Positions 23,065-34,743 are shown, counted from the stretch's first letter. The stretch is DNA of 64,000 bases from Proteles cristata cristata (GCA_017311185.1 JAESUZ010000968.1:434001-498000); one strand, 5' to 3'. Numbers and translations: made by a program. The notes: generated from the letters alone by a model not told the origin.

Positions 23065-24230
23065 CATTTTGGTGGACGTCCCCCCATCCTTCACCAAAAT
23101 ACACAACCACCCGTGAGGTGGGCCCTTCCTACATGCGGGCCTGGGGCTGGACCTGACCCAGGACCTGAGACCGCAGACCTGGGGCATGTGTAAGTTTCTC
23201 ACTGGCTGGCAGAGTGACAGACAGATAGATGGAGAGATATATAGGCTCCCCTATAAGGTGCTTCTGCCAGAAGCCAGAAGAGGTACCTTGAGACCGCCCC
23301 CCTCCCTCCCTCCGAGGTCCTGATCAGCGAACGGGGCCGTCTGTGCCTCCAGGACAGAAGCAGCCTGAGGCCCTCCATCCCGAACGATACAGCCTTGCTG
23401 GGCACCCGCAGGCTACCCAAGCCCAGAGGCCCTCGAGCCAGGACCACTCACCTCTGGCTTCCCACATGGGACCACTTCCCACTGGGGTGACCCACATATC
23501 CATGCTCTGGAAGCTTCCCCTGCCCAACCACAGTACCCCAGGCTAGGGCAGGAGAGGGTGTATCCTCTCCGTGTTCCATACGAGCACACAACCCAGGCTT
23601 GGAAGGAAGGGACATGGTACACAGGACTCTGCCCCTTATTTCTTGGCCATAGTCGCTGCACATTCCAGGGACCTCAGCACAGAGGCTGGGGCTGCCTCGG
23701 ATGGCTGGGTGGCAATGCTGCTGCAGTCACGGGGGCGTCCCTCAATGGACTGCCCCTCACCACCTGTGACCCAGCCCAGTAAAGACCCTCCCTTACCAGG
23801 GGCCCCAGAGACATGATCTCTTGAAGGAGGGGGGACCATCAGAGAAATAGCCTCCCAGCGCTGAGCCCCAGCTCTGTGAACCTTGACAGCAAATCCTAAC
23901 TCAAGTGTCCAATACGCTGTCCCCAGCAATTCCCTTCCCCTCCACCCCCCAACCACAGTGGCACAGAAGTCTCTGAAAGTCAGGGCTTCCCAGACCGGGG
24001 ATCCCCGAGTCCCCTACACTACCCAAGCTTAACAGGAGATCTGGACCCTGGGACCACAGACTAGAGAAAGCCTGACCCAGCTAACTGGAGTGAGCGCCGC
24101 CTGATTGACCCTCACCCAGCCCATCCCCTGGAGCTCTGGCTTGAGCCCTGACCCCACCTCCAGGCCCCAGCCACTCCCTGAGCCTCTCCCCAGTCCCCGA
24201 CAGCCCCACTGCCCACAGGTCACAGCTGCT
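23065..24230. other. Single-copy noncoding DNA
   Basis: No exon or clear repeat seen. Confidence 0.4.
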
Positions 24231-24231
24231 G

Positions 24232-24386
24232 GGCTGCCAGATAAAATACAAGACCCCTGGTTCAGCTCCAGCTGAACAAACAAGTGAGTCTTTAGCGTTA
24301 CATCCTCAATCCCGTATTATCCGTGGCTTATCCGAAATCCAAATTTAACTGGGCGTCCCTACTTTTATTAGCCAGATCTGGCACCC
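24232..24386. mobile_element. Palindromic DNA-transposon fossil (MER type)
   Basis: Its ends are inverted copies: CTGCCAGATAAAATACAAG at the left, and ACTGGGCGTCCC with TTTTATTAGCCAGATCTGGC at the right. This is a well-known mammalian MITE pattern, but I am unsure of the exact family. Confidence 0.6.
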
Positions 24387-25395
24387 AGAAGCAGGTGGTC
24401 CTGAAGGAGGGAGACAGGTGGGCACACGAATAGCTCTGGGATGGGCAGGCCCAGCTCCGGACCAAGAGGAAGAGCGCCGGGAGCAAGAGCTCAGCCTGAG
24501 ACACGCCGACCACTCATCCTCAGCCCGGGCAGGGACCAAGTACAGCCTCACCCAGCCCATTCGGCAAACCTAACTCACCACAAAGTGAACGAGGGCTGGG
24601 CCCCTTGCGGCGCCCTCCGCCGGGGCTCTGAGCCCCTTGGCTGTCATGAGCAATAACCCATAGCACGCAGTCTGAAATGACAGAGTAGCTATTCCAGGGA
24701 GCATGAGGGTCCCAGCCAGACTTGCCTGCAAATGAGGGGTCTGGGAGCCAAGTGAGGGAGCTGGCTCCCCTTGGGACCCGCCTGGATACCCCAACACCTA
24801 CACACTTGAATCTCCGTTGTCGCCCTGCCACCAAAGGCGGGAGGGGGGCAGGGCGGAGGGGGCACGCATCTCATTGCTTCTTCTCCAGTGGTCCCAAATA
24901 AAAGTCTTTCCAAGACTCCGCCTCTGCTTATGAATTAATTCCTGCTGGGAATTCCCTTGTAGCTGCCCCAAGGGTTCACGTCTCCTGGGCCCCACACCCT
25001 CCCGGAAGGTTCCGAGGCTCTGGCCCCGGGTCCTGCTCTGCTCCCTGGTGTTTGTGAATTCACCCTGAAAGTTGGGTTCCCGGTGCCCCTTAAGGCTGCC
25101 ACAGGCCCACGGAGCTGGGCACGCATTCCGGCTGGTCCCAAGAACCTGGCTGTGAGGCATTAAAGAGACGCCCACAAACACCCAAGAGGACCGAGAAGCA
25201 GGACAGAGGACATTCACGGAGCAGAGCCCCAGGCTTGAGTTCGAGGGGAAGACACAGGATGGGTTAGTGGGGAGAGGGGGGCCCCAGGATGACTGGGAGC
25301 CAGAAGCTCAGGGGAGGACTCGGGGACATTCCCCAGAGATGGAGATTCAGGAATAAGAGGAGAGGCTGCTTAGCAATATGGGCCAAGTCTCTGAA
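24387..25395. other. Noncoding DNA, possible LTR end
   Basis: CCCAAATAAAAGTCTTTCC near 24,893 resembles the poly-A signal region of an old LTR. The rest is not recognised. Confidence 0.25.
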
Positions 25396-25399
25396 GCCA

Positions 25400-25640
25400 C
25401 GCTTCATTCATTCATTCCCTCAAGTAGCCATTCAACAAGTTATCTGGGTACCAGCCCTGGGGATCAGGGAATCGAAAGCAAGCCCCGGTCCACGCCCCAC
25501 CCTTAGCGCAATGGGAAAGACAGATGTAGAGCCTCTGAGTGAGATCAACGTTGGGACAGCAGAAGGACAGGTCATCACGGGGGACGCAGAAGTAGCACCT
25601 TGGCCAGCCCTGGGATTGCAGCCCGAGGATGCGACAGCCA
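25400..25640. repeat. Probable L2 fragment
   Basis: CATTCATTCATTCCCTC, then a CAACAAGTTATCTGGGTACC stretch and GGGGATCAGGGAATCG, resembles L2. Confidence 0.4.
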
Positions 25641-26325
25641 GCGTAGTCTTCACAGAGAAGAGACAGGCAAATCCTACCAGCCCTATCCCCGACTGCAGCC
25701 AGCTAGGGCCACCAAAGGAAGTCTCCTATCCCCTCAGAGGAAGGATGGAAAGAACCTTCCAGGAAAAAAGAACAGCGCATTCAGCAAAACTGAGGACTCA
25801 ACGACCCAGCCGAGGAGGCAGTGGATGGACGGACGGATGCGTGCCGAAGCAGATGAACCAGGCGGAACCCAGAATGGGGACGGACCAGGCGATGTGGTCC
25901 ATGGCTCTATGGTCACACTTTGAGGATACGAATGCCCTCCTCTCCCCACCGACGGCGTCAACCACCACATCGGCCTGAGATCCTCATCTGGGGTTTCTGA
26001 CCACTCCCGGCTGCTGTCAAGCCGTGCAAGCCCTGGCTGCTGGGGACAGGCTGTGAGGACAGCGGCCTCCAAGATCCCTATCATTACGCCTGACTTTCTG
26101 ACTATTTCCAAGCATCGAACACTGACAACTGCCGCTGTCGGAAGGCGAGCCTGGCTCTGGGAGAAACTGCCTTCAAAGAACAGGCAAAAAGTATTTGTGA
26201 TGAATGTATTGCACATAAATGACCCTTCCTCCAGCATCTGCTGAACAAGCCTGTTAAGTGGGTTAAGCGTGCCCCGATAATGCTGTCTTTAAGACCCAGT
26301 TTTGCCCCCCTCGGCCCCAGGTCTC
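25641..26325. other. Noncoding DNA
   Basis: No exon or repeat recognised. Confidence 0.35.
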
Positions 26326-26329
26326 CAAT

Positions 26330-26553
26330 ATTTTATTTATTTCTTTTTTAAAGTTTACCCATTTATTTTGAGAGAGAGAAAGTGCACAAGCCGGGGAAGG
26401 GGCAGAGAGAGAGGGAGCGGAAGAGAATCCCAAGCAGCTCCGTACTGTCAGCTCAGAGCCCCATGGGGGGCTCGAACTCATGAGCCACGCGATCATGACC
26501 TGAGCCAATCTCAAGAGTCCCAATGCTTAAGGGACTGAGCCACCCAGGTGCCC
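26330..26553 (-). mobile_element. Carnivore SINE
   Basis: Reverse head GAGCCACCCAGGTGCCC and GGGGCTCGAACTCATGAGCC. Confidence 0.9.
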
Positions 26554-27839
26554 ACATCTTAAATATGCGGGCAACGCGTGGCCACAGAGTTCCAATCTTT
26601 ACTTGTTTCCTCCGCTGGGGTCCTCTGGGACCCTCTGAGTCAGAGCCTCAACTTTCTAGGTCAGTCAGAGCAGGCTGCAGAATGGGGTGTGGTCTTAAGC
26701 TTCCCACATCCCAAAAGCAGGTCAGGGACTCTGACATCTTGTCACCTTGAAGCCAGGTCTGTCCCTTGGTCCAGTGGTCTCTGTTCATTAGAGGTCAGAG
26801 CATACCTCACACCCTCCTGGGCTCCCACAGCGGGTGGCTCGTGATGGGCATGTGACTACCCCCATCTCAGCCACCCCTGAGTCCAGACCTTCCCTGCCAG
26901 CAGCCACCAGCGGCCACCAGCCTCCCAGCCAGTGCTACCTCCTGCTCTGAATAACTAACTAATCAATACCGGTGCCCTTTCCCTTTGGGAATGACACTGC
27001 TGAAATAAATGGCTGCTTGGAAGGCACGTTCGAAGCCCCGAGGACCCGGGCAGTGCTGAGGAGCAAGCGGGCCCAGCCCAGGGGGCCACCAGAGGAGGGC
27101 AGAGAAGCTCCTGGCCGCCCCTTCCTTCCACTGTGAGCAGCAAGGGAAGGCCCCGGTCAGTGCCCACTCCTCTGTCCACGCCTGCCCCTCACCCCGGCTG
27201 CTAGGCCCTGGTCCCATGCCCCACATCACCAGGACCCTACTCGAGCCAAGGCCAGCGCTGCCGCCACATGCCTGGCACAGAGACCCCTGCCTGCTTAGCC
27301 GGCTCACTTTAGCAGTGATGGGGGGACACAGGGGCCTCCCCTGACCCAGGTCTGGTCCTCCTAGGTTAGGTACATGGCCAGATGTCCAGGAGGGCAGAAC
27401 TCTCAGCTGCAAGGTCCCCCCCTGCCCTGGGCCCAGGCCAGGGCATCCTTCCTGTCCCTGGCCTCAGGCCGGGGCTGGAGCCCAGGAGAGGCGTCAAGCC
27501 CATCATTTCGAGGGACTCAGGATGGGGGGCGGGGTGGGCACCAAGCACCCCACGGCGCTCCACAGGCCTCCCTGTCCCCGTGTGGGGGAACTCAGAGACC
27601 ACCCACATGCGGGGCACCCCCAACTTGCTCCTCTGAATGCTTTGTGGCCCCCACCGCCATTCTGGGAGACTCTTCCCCGCCCTCCTCCAGAGGCTTAGCT
27701 GCCACCACTCAGCCCCCTCCCCGGGGTACCCCAACAGGAACCACTGTGCGGGGCAATCCTCGCGGTGTCGGACTCAGCCAGCGAGTGGGGAGCACCGGCC
27801 AGGAGACGGCCCAGCCCGAGGAAGGCAGAGGTGGGGAGG
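26554..27839. other. GC-rich noncoding DNA left of the CpG island
   Basis: The 309-codon plus-strand frame at 27,374-28,303 runs into the island and is Pro/Gly/Arg-rich without a domain. I treat it as chance. Confidence 0.4.
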
Positions 27840-28901
27840 GCGGGGACCCGCGGCCTTCCCAGCCCCCTCTGCTCCCACACTGGCGCCCGCCGCCGCCGCG
27901 GGCAGCACGACTGACCTCATTCGCCAACTGCAGCAGGCTGCCCAGGGCGCCCCCCGCCTCCGGAAGGGCCCGGGGGGGGGGCGCGGGTGACAGCTCCCGG
28001 CTCCCACCCCCTCCCGGCAGGTGGGGGCGGCCGGCCCTCCCCTCCCCCCGGCACCCCGGCCCGAATTATAATCCCAGTCACGTGCCTCCCAAGGCACCCA
28101 AAAGCCGGACCCAGATTCTGGAACACCTTGAGGGGGAGGGACGGGGGCCACAGGGGTGGGAGGAGAAGGGGAGAAGGGCCTCGGCGCCCGCCCCCCGCAA
28201 AAGTTTCTCCTACCTTGGAGGATCCCCAAGCGCTCCTGCCAGCGGCGCCCCGGCCCCGGCCCGCGGCCAGGACTCAGCCTCCTGCCGCTGCCTCCTTAAT
28301 TAATCCGGGAGAATGGGGGAAGGCGCGGCGGAAGGCGCGGCGCGGCGCGGCGGGGGAGGGACGGGGCGCGGGGCGCCGGCCGGGGAGGGCCGCGGCGGGC
28401 TCACGGGCCGGCCGGGGGCTGGCGCTCGGCGGCCCCCACCCCCGGCGCGGGCTGCGGCGGAGGGCGGGGCGCGGCGCGGGGAGCGGAGCCGAGAGCGGGA
28501 GCGCAGGGAGGCTCTTTGTTCTGTAATCCCAGTAAGATTGCCAGCCATTCGCCCCGGCCCTAATCCCAGCCCCGCGCAACACCACCCTCCATTGGCTGCC
28601 ATTTACATACGGGATTAGCCCGCCCGCCCCGCGCCCCAGCCTGGGCACCGCGGGGAGCGCCGCGCCCCGCCGCCCCCGGCGCCCCGAGCGCGCGCCGCCC
28701 CAGTGCCCGCCGCCAGGGGCCTGCGGGAGGGGCGCCCGCGCCCTCGGCGCCCCCTGGCTGCCTGGCGACTCCCCTCAGCCTCCCCAGCAGCCCCATCAGG
28801 GGCGGATTAGGAAGCCGGGGCGCGGGGACCCGGAGCACAGGGTCAAGGTCATTCAGCGGGCGCGGGAAGACACCCGGGAGCAGAGGCCGGTGTCCTGCGC
28901 G

Positions 28902-28932
<31 letters not shown>

Positions 28933-28960
28933 CTGGAGAACTGAAGTCGTCGGCCGGCTG
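27840..28960. promoter_or_regulatory. CpG island, probable promoter
   Basis: This is the most CpG-dense stretch of the window, with GCGCGGCG runs at 28,320-28,500 and a GGC repeat near its right edge. It contains six TAATCC/GGATTA words and an ATTGG (CCAAT-box) word at about 28,590 next to a GCCAT (YY1-like) word. There is no TATA box. No clear coding exon is inside. A weak first-exon donor, CTCCAAG|GTAGGAG, is readable on the minus strand near 28,217. The direction of transcription is unknown. Confidence 0.7.
28898..28935 (+). repeat. GGC trinucleotide repeat in the CpG island
   Basis: About ten GGC units, interrupted once by GGT. It is typical of a 5' UTR or promoter edge. Confidence 0.9.
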
Positions 28961-28984
28961 GTCATTCCCGCCTTGCCCAGGTTA

Positions 28985-29800
28985 GCTTCCGGTGGCCGGT
29001 CCAGGTACCTCTTTCAGCCTTTGTCCCCAGGGATGTGAAGGAAAGCAGTGGCCTGCCCAAGGTCGCAGCAGATCCAGCTGGAGGCTCCAAGGCCCATCCT
29101 GCCTGGACAGTCCTCCTTCTGATCCCCGCCTTGGGCGTCTGCCACCTCCTTCCCCTACCATACTAGCCGTCCTATGGAATCAGGGAGCACACCTCCCAAC
29201 CTCTCCGAAGCCGCGCTTCTTCATTCAGCTCAGGGAGTGGTGCCCTGAGCCCTGTGCTGGGCCCTTGCTATGCTGGGCACTCCCAGGAGGGACACGAGCC
29301 AGGCAGGCCCCAACCTCAGGGAGCTCCTGGCCTAGATGGAGAGAGCCAGATGGAGAATGAGAACCTTCGAGGTCCCAGCAAAGCCGATGGAGTCTTCCCA
29401 GGCTCCTTGGGGCCCTGCGGGGCACACAGCAGGCACTTGGTAAAGGATAAACTTGGCTGAGCAGGTCTAGCCCACAAGCTCTTCAGACAGAGCTCCTCCT
29501 GGACAGGCCAGGTCCACAGTGCCCAGCACAGGGCCAAGCCCAAAGGGACCCCTGATGCCCACTGAATGCCTTGCCCACTGTGTTGGCCAGAGGAGTGGGG
29601 ATGGGGAATGAGGCCACAGAACCCCCCTTCATCACACACTGCCTTTTGCCCTCTCAGGGGTGCCTCCCTATCCCCCTGATCACCAGGAGGCCTGGGGAAC
29701 ATCCTGACACCCTGTCTGTGTGGCCCCCCTCAGACCCACATCACCACCTATGGTTCTGGCCCTGGTGTGGTGACATCAGGGAGGGGAAGAGCAAGGATCC
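28985..29800. other. Noncoding DNA with MIR/L2 remnants
   Basis: A reverse-MIR piece near 29,030-29,080 and an L2-like stretch at 29,215-29,440 (TGTGCTGGGCCCTTGCTATG). Confidence 0.4.
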
Positions 29801-29905
29801 AGAGACCGTGTGGGTTCAAATCCTGGCTCTTCCTCATACCACTGTGTGACCTTGGGCAAGGCAGTTCACCTCTCTGCACCTCCATTTCCCCTTTCCTGCA
29901 GCCTC
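29780..29905 (+). repeat. MIR element
   Basis: GGTTCAAATCCTGGCTCTTC, TGTGTGACCTTGGGCAAGGC and CACCTCCATTTCCCC are in MIR order. Confidence 0.8.
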
Positions 29906-30469
29906 ATAGTAAACCTCAGCATGGCCCCACGGTGGATGACAGCACTTGCTGGCACTCTTTTTAAGTGTCACTAAGCCTGTGGGGGCATCTTGTATTGGCC
30001 TCGTTTTACAATGAGGGGAGGTGACTTGCCTAGAGATGTACAACATGTGCATGGCGGCTGGGACTGTCTCCATCGCTCAGGTTCAGCCTGCTGGCCTTCG
30101 GTCCATCCATCCCAACTGCATCAGCGGTGAGGCATGGCCTCAGTGGGCCCAGCTGGGGCAAGCTGGTCCCAGGAAGGACTGGCTGGCTGGGCTGTTGGGT
30201 TCTAGGGAGAATGCTTTCCAGACCCCAAGTCCTGGGGCAGAACACCAAGAAGCCTGTGCACCCTAGGGCGTGGAGGAGTTGAGAGGCCTGTGTGTGCTCT
30301 GTACCGCTCTCTGCAGGCAGGACCTGGAGCAGAGATAATGCAAATGTGGGTGATGTGGGCACTGTGGGTGATGCCCTCTTCCAGCCTCGGGCTGTTCTTC
30401 CACATCCAGAACGGCCAATCTGACCCCAACCTTGCCCAGGCAGACTGGGTGCAGCGTGGCACAGCGGAA

Positions 30470-30715
30470 GGCCTTGGCCCGGCACGTTCAGGCCCTGCCC
30501 ACCACGTGTGACTAGGGTATGACCCCTGACTTCACATTCATTAACTGTATGTCCTAGGTCAAGGCCATTGACCTCTCTGGACCTCAGCTTCCTCATCTGT
30601 AATATAGAGCCAAGATAGTCCTGTCTCTGTATGATGACCAGAGGACTGAATGACAGGTGACACAGGGAACATGCTTAGTGTAGTGCCTGCTGGGTAGTAT
30701 GTGCTTGACAGAGGG
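30470..30715 (+). repeat. MIR element
   Basis: CTCAGCTTCCTCATCTGTAA and GTGCCTGCTGGGTAGTATGT. Confidence 0.75.
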
Positions 30716-31479
30716 TAGTTATCAAGTTTTTAATTTGTTGGCTTCGTCTAAGGGCAAAGCCCCACTCAGAGTTTTTGCTTGAACTGGTCTTCCTGAGGGG
30801 GAGGGTTCCAAGGACAAGATCAGGGACATTCCATTTTTGTCAAGTTCAGTTCCTTCCCCCGAGAAGGGCAGCAGAAGCTCCCGTGGCCGGGAGGGGGCTT
30901 TGGTTGAGAAGTCCTTGCTGGTGGCTACTCCCCACCTGTCCTCCACAGATATGGAAACTGAGGCTGTTCTCACTGCCTTCCCTTCTATAACCTCAAAGCC
31001 TCTTCCGTGCCCTCGTGCATTTTGCCTTCCTGACAGCCGTTCCGGCAGGTGGGCCTGACAGTCCCCATTTCACAGATGGGAATGTAAGATGCCAGGCCGT
31101 TTGCAGAGGTGGGCGTGCACCTGTGTGTGCTGTCAGTCTAGGTCAGATCAGGGACTCCCATGCAGGAGCTGGTCTCTCTCCTGGCCCCATGCATGTATCC
31201 CAGGGTCTCAGACCATTAGGCTGGCCAGCACTGCCCACAGGGACTCGGCCCCCTGCTCCCCTGGGGTTTGGGCCCAGTCCAGCTCCCTTACCTTGGGGCA
31301 AGCCTACAGGGAGGAGCCTAGGATCCGCCACCCTAGACATGACCACAGGAGCCAAAGGCGAAGACGGTGAAGCCAGCACCTTCATCTCACCAAGAGGCTG
31401 ACTCAACAGCAGCCCAGCGGCGTGTGTTGGGGTGGACCTCAGGCCTTCTGATCCCCAACCTGACACTCCTTTGTCCCAT
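30716..31479. other. Single-copy noncoding DNA
   Basis: No exon or repeat recognised apart from a short MIR-like word near 31,070. Confidence 0.35.
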
Positions 31480-31665
31480 CGCCATGGGTTTCCTTGGATT
31501 TTCAGGAAGCGATTTTATCTGATAATTAGCATTCATCCTTTCAAAGTAAGACTCGAACGCCTTCTGGAACCAACTACTCTTTCTCTTCAGAGCATATTTC
31601 CTGTTCCATCGTGGAAATCAAAGGGAAAATAAGACTCAGCGTCTTCTGGAATATGCTTTCAAGGC
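31480..31665. promoter_or_regulatory. Candidate conserved regulatory block
   Basis: It is a single-copy AT-richer island in GC-rich DNA. It holds TATCTGATAATTAGC (back-to-back GATA words and a TAATTA homeodomain core) and TTTCAAAG (TCF/LEF-like). It does not resemble a repeat I know. Confidence 0.35.
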
Positions 31666-32139
31666 AGCAGGCAGGGTCCGCAAGGCGGGCATAGAACCCG
31701 TAGCCTAGATGGTAAATGGTATCCCTACCGGCCAGGGTGCTCCGGTGATATGGGTGGCCACACGGCACCAAAGGGTAGGTGAGGGGCTGCCGGTGGATAC
31801 CTCCTGAGTCTGTAACCCACTTCCCCTCCCCCTCCCAAGACGGGCTATCCCCCAGGTCACACCAGCATTTCCTTTTATTCCCAAAGCTTTGTGTTTCTAT
31901 AGCTTCTCCAGGCCAGTAAGGACAGAAATCATTTTCTTCTCTGGGGTATTTGATCGGCAGAGTCACCTCTCAGAGTCCTCCAAGCCTTCCGGACCCCAAC
32001 AAAATAAAGCCCTTATTCTGGGATTTCAGGCACCCATGCTTCAGGCTGGGGCAGGAAGCAAGGGTGTCTTCAGGGGGACACCGGTAGATCTGCCGCCTCA
32101 GCTTCCCAGGCCCCAGGGTTTGGCCCTGGTAAGTAGTCT

Positions 32140-32475
32140 GGGGCAACCCTGGCCAACAGAAATACAATGCGAGCCATGAATGCACGCCACAGAGGAAATT
32201 TTAAATTTCCTCGTAGTGGGGAAGAAAGAAACAAACGAGAAAGGAACAGGTGAAATTAATTTTAATGGTATATTTTATGCAGACTGACGTGTCCAAATTG
32301 TATTCGTTTGAGCACGTGACAATATTTTTAAAGACGGAGATGTTTTACGTTCTTTTCCTTATACGAAGGCTTCGATATCCAGTGTCTATTTTAACACTTA
32401 TGGCACATCTCACTCTGGATGAGACAGACTTTAACATGTGGCGAGCTGCTGCGGGTCAGGTGGTAGCATCTTTTG
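32140..32475. repeat. Old DNA-transposon-like repeat (hAT-Charlie type)
   Basis: GGCCAACAGAAATACAATGC, GGTGAAATTAATTTTAATGG and ATCCAGTGTCTATTTTAAC occur in the order of a common mammalian fossil. A 9-bp inverted repeat, GAGGAAATT / AATTTCCTC, sits at 32,192-32,212. Confidence 0.5.
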
Positions 32476-32477
32476 GC

Positions 32478-32715
32478 TCAGCTCACTACTGCCTTTGGGG
32501 ATCATGGGCCTCAGTTTCTTCGCCTTGGGTGCCTGTTAAAGGTGCAGGTCCGGGTCCTTCCAGGGGATGAGTTGGCCCAGACACTGGCCGGGTGGGAGAG
32601 AGGCCGAGGATTTTGCCCTCCAGAACCCGGTCCCTGGCCCTTCTGATACACATTCAAGTTTAGGGAGCTCTGATCATCAGGCTCTGGCGTCTCTGATTTA
32701 ACCATACTCCGCCAC
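32478..32715 (+). repeat. Probable hAT-Charlie MITE
   Basis: GGTGCCTGTTAAAGGTGCAG, the degraded centre and ATACACATTCAAGTTTAGGG resemble a MER5/MER20-type element. Confidence 0.4.
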
Positions 32716-33699
32716 GCAGTACTGGCTCACTGCCATGTCCCTTGTGCTGTGGGGCACTCGGTGCTGGCTCCTCTCACAGGCCGGGCATCTGCCTGGGTCA
32801 GACTGGCCCCGAGATGGGAGGGCCCGGGCTGCACGCCAATACACCCTGTCTACTGGAGATCATGTAGACCCGGACCCTGAACCTGGGGCCTCTGGGCCAG
32901 CCTCTGTGAGGTTTGCAGCAGTGAGAAAGAGGGGGAATTAACCTCCATCTGAGGCCGTGCCCCTGGCCCCATGGAGAATAGGGAACCAACTGGATCCGGC
33001 CCCCATGCCAAAGGCCCACTGGGCCAGGGCCTCAGCGCTCACTAAAATATTTCTCTCCTGCCCTGGGATTTTCCGGGAAGCCAGGTCCTCACCCCCAGAG
33101 GAAGGGTCCCTCCTGGGCCCCCCACCAGCCTTCCAAAGCCCCCTTTCCCCCAAGGAGGGGTCTGCCCAAGCCTTGGTGTCAGATCTTAGCTTTTGTGTCA
33201 TGGACGGAAAGCCGGCCTTTGCACAGTGTCCCGAACCCAGTGCCCTGCCTGTCCCCCCGACCCCACCGCGGGGCCAGCCCTTCTTCCAGTAGGTCTTGGC
33301 CTTCCTGATCTCAGTGGCCAGGCTGCCGCCCTGAGCAAGGCTCCCAGAGCCCTTAGGCACCCCCTGAATCCTCAGCCCAGTTGATTTTATGCTGGATGAG
33401 TGATTATTTGATCCCCCATTTGATTCACCCATTCAACGAAAAGCTCAGGGAAGGGAGGAGGTGAGCCAGGCACTCGCGCGCACCCAGGCCCACAAGTGTA
33501 CAAACATTTGCAGAATGAATGAACGAATCAGCACGGGCCTCCTCTGTCTACTGTCAGGGGCCTCCGTTTCCTCCCTGTACGGTTCTCCCCATCTGCTTGT
33601 TGCTGTCTTTGTAGGTCGCTCTCTCCAATGCTACCCCTCGCTCTCTGCCTCTCCCTACCTCACGCCTCCTCTCTCTGCCTCCTCCGACTCTCCGCTGGA
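32716..33699. other. Single-copy GC-rich DNA
   Basis: No exon is supported. A short L2-like word, GCAGAATGAATGAACGAATC, lies near 33,510. Confidence 0.35.
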
Positions 33700-34210
33700 A
33701 TCTGTCAAGAACAGAGAGAGGCATGTAATTGAGTTGGGGCCGTCTCCATGGCTGCAACCGTGCAGTAACTGAAAGATCAATTTGGAAGACTGTCTCTGTA
33801 ATAATTGCACCCTAATAGTTTCTGTGAGGCGGAGCGGGGCTTGGCGTGAGGCGGTCAGGATAGCCTCGGGACCCCGGCAGGGAAAGGCCACCCGGAGCCC
33901 CCGCCCCGCCGCCAATTCCCCGCCACCATATCCCCAGGCCAGGCTCTGGAGGGGACTTGGCCTCAGCCACAAATGGGAGGGGAGTGGGAGCAGGGGAGAC
34001 AGGCCAGTCTCCCACCCCCTCCTGCCGCCCACCCACACAGCTGTCCCTGCCCCCTGCTCTTACCCACTGCGCCTCGCTCCTGTTTATAATTTATGCTTAT
34101 GATCGGAATTATCAGCAATAATGTTAACATGATTATAATTGCCGAGCTGCCTGGCTCAGTTGCAGGGCTGTTGGTAAATATTATGATAGAGAGTAGCGTG
34201 AGGTCACTGC
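33700..34210. promoter_or_regulatory. Candidate conserved enhancer block
   Basis: It has two AT-rich cores. At 33,720-33,835 there are GTAATTGAG, GATCAATTTGG and TAATAATTGCACCCTAATAG. At 34,080-34,200 there are TTTATAATTTATG, GTTAAC, GATTATAATTG and GTAAATATTA. Dense homeodomain and forkhead words in otherwise GC-rich single-copy DNA resemble developmental enhancers. Conservation could not be tested. Confidence 0.4.
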
Positions 34211-34214
34211 CTCC

Positions 34215-34733
34215 CAGGGCTTGAGGGATGGTGTGGGGGATGGTAGTGCCCCGAGGGGTTGCATGGTCCCCCTCCAGCCAAGTTTCCCCCTCCCCCCCCT
34301 CCAGAGATCTTGTGACTGCTGGACCATTGGCTCATCCATTTTAACCCCCCGACAATCGGCCCTGCTGAAATCTAACTTAAGTCACTCCTGCTTTAGGCTC
34401 AGCAGTGAGCACTGAGAAGCCTGTGCGGTAAGACAGACCCCATCTGTCACCCACCAACAGAGAGCCCTCCAAGGCTGTGGTGTCACCTCCGCCTGGGAGG
34501 CAGGCAGCCCAACTTGGTGTGAATGGTGACTCAGTCCCGCAGGAACTGAGGGGTGGCCTGGGGGTCTCGGCAGGGGGCTAAGGGGCAGGACAGGGCCACT
34601 GTCCCAGGCACAGTTCCCGGGGAACAGGGGACATTTCCTGCCTCCAGAGGCCTTCCCTTTCTGCCCAGGTGAATCAAGTTTGGACGCCCAGGGTAGGAAC
34701 ATGGACTACAGACTGCCATGGACATAAAAACAT
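34215..34733. other. Single-copy noncoding DNA
   Basis: No exon or repeat recognised. Confidence 0.35.
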
Positions 34734-34743
34734 CCCCTTTGAG

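Noticed and set aside
22371..23202. Long Ser/Pro/Leu/Phe or Gly/Lys/Glu/Arg frames
   Set aside because: These are translations of the GGAA purine tract.
24885..24915. AATAAA near 24,893 as a gene end
   Set aside because: No exon leads into it. The context is more like an old LTR.
25289..25978. 229-codon plus-strand open frame
   Set aside because: It runs through an L2-like repeat and has no protein-like pattern.
27374..28303. 309-codon plus-strand open frame across the CpG island edge
   Set aside because: It is Pro/Gly/Arg-rich, with no domain, and overlaps similar frames on both strands. Stop codons are rare here because of GC content.
32140..32475. AT-rich block that first looked like a conserved enhancer
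   Set aside because: Its words follow the order of a common mammalian transposon fossil, so it is listed as a repeat. The 9-bp inverted repeat in it is probably incidental.
26554..34743. 8-kb SINE-free interval around the CpG island as a sign of constraint
   Set aside because: Similar SINE-free intervals occur at 10.4-16.8 kb and 19.1-26.3 kb, so it is not special.
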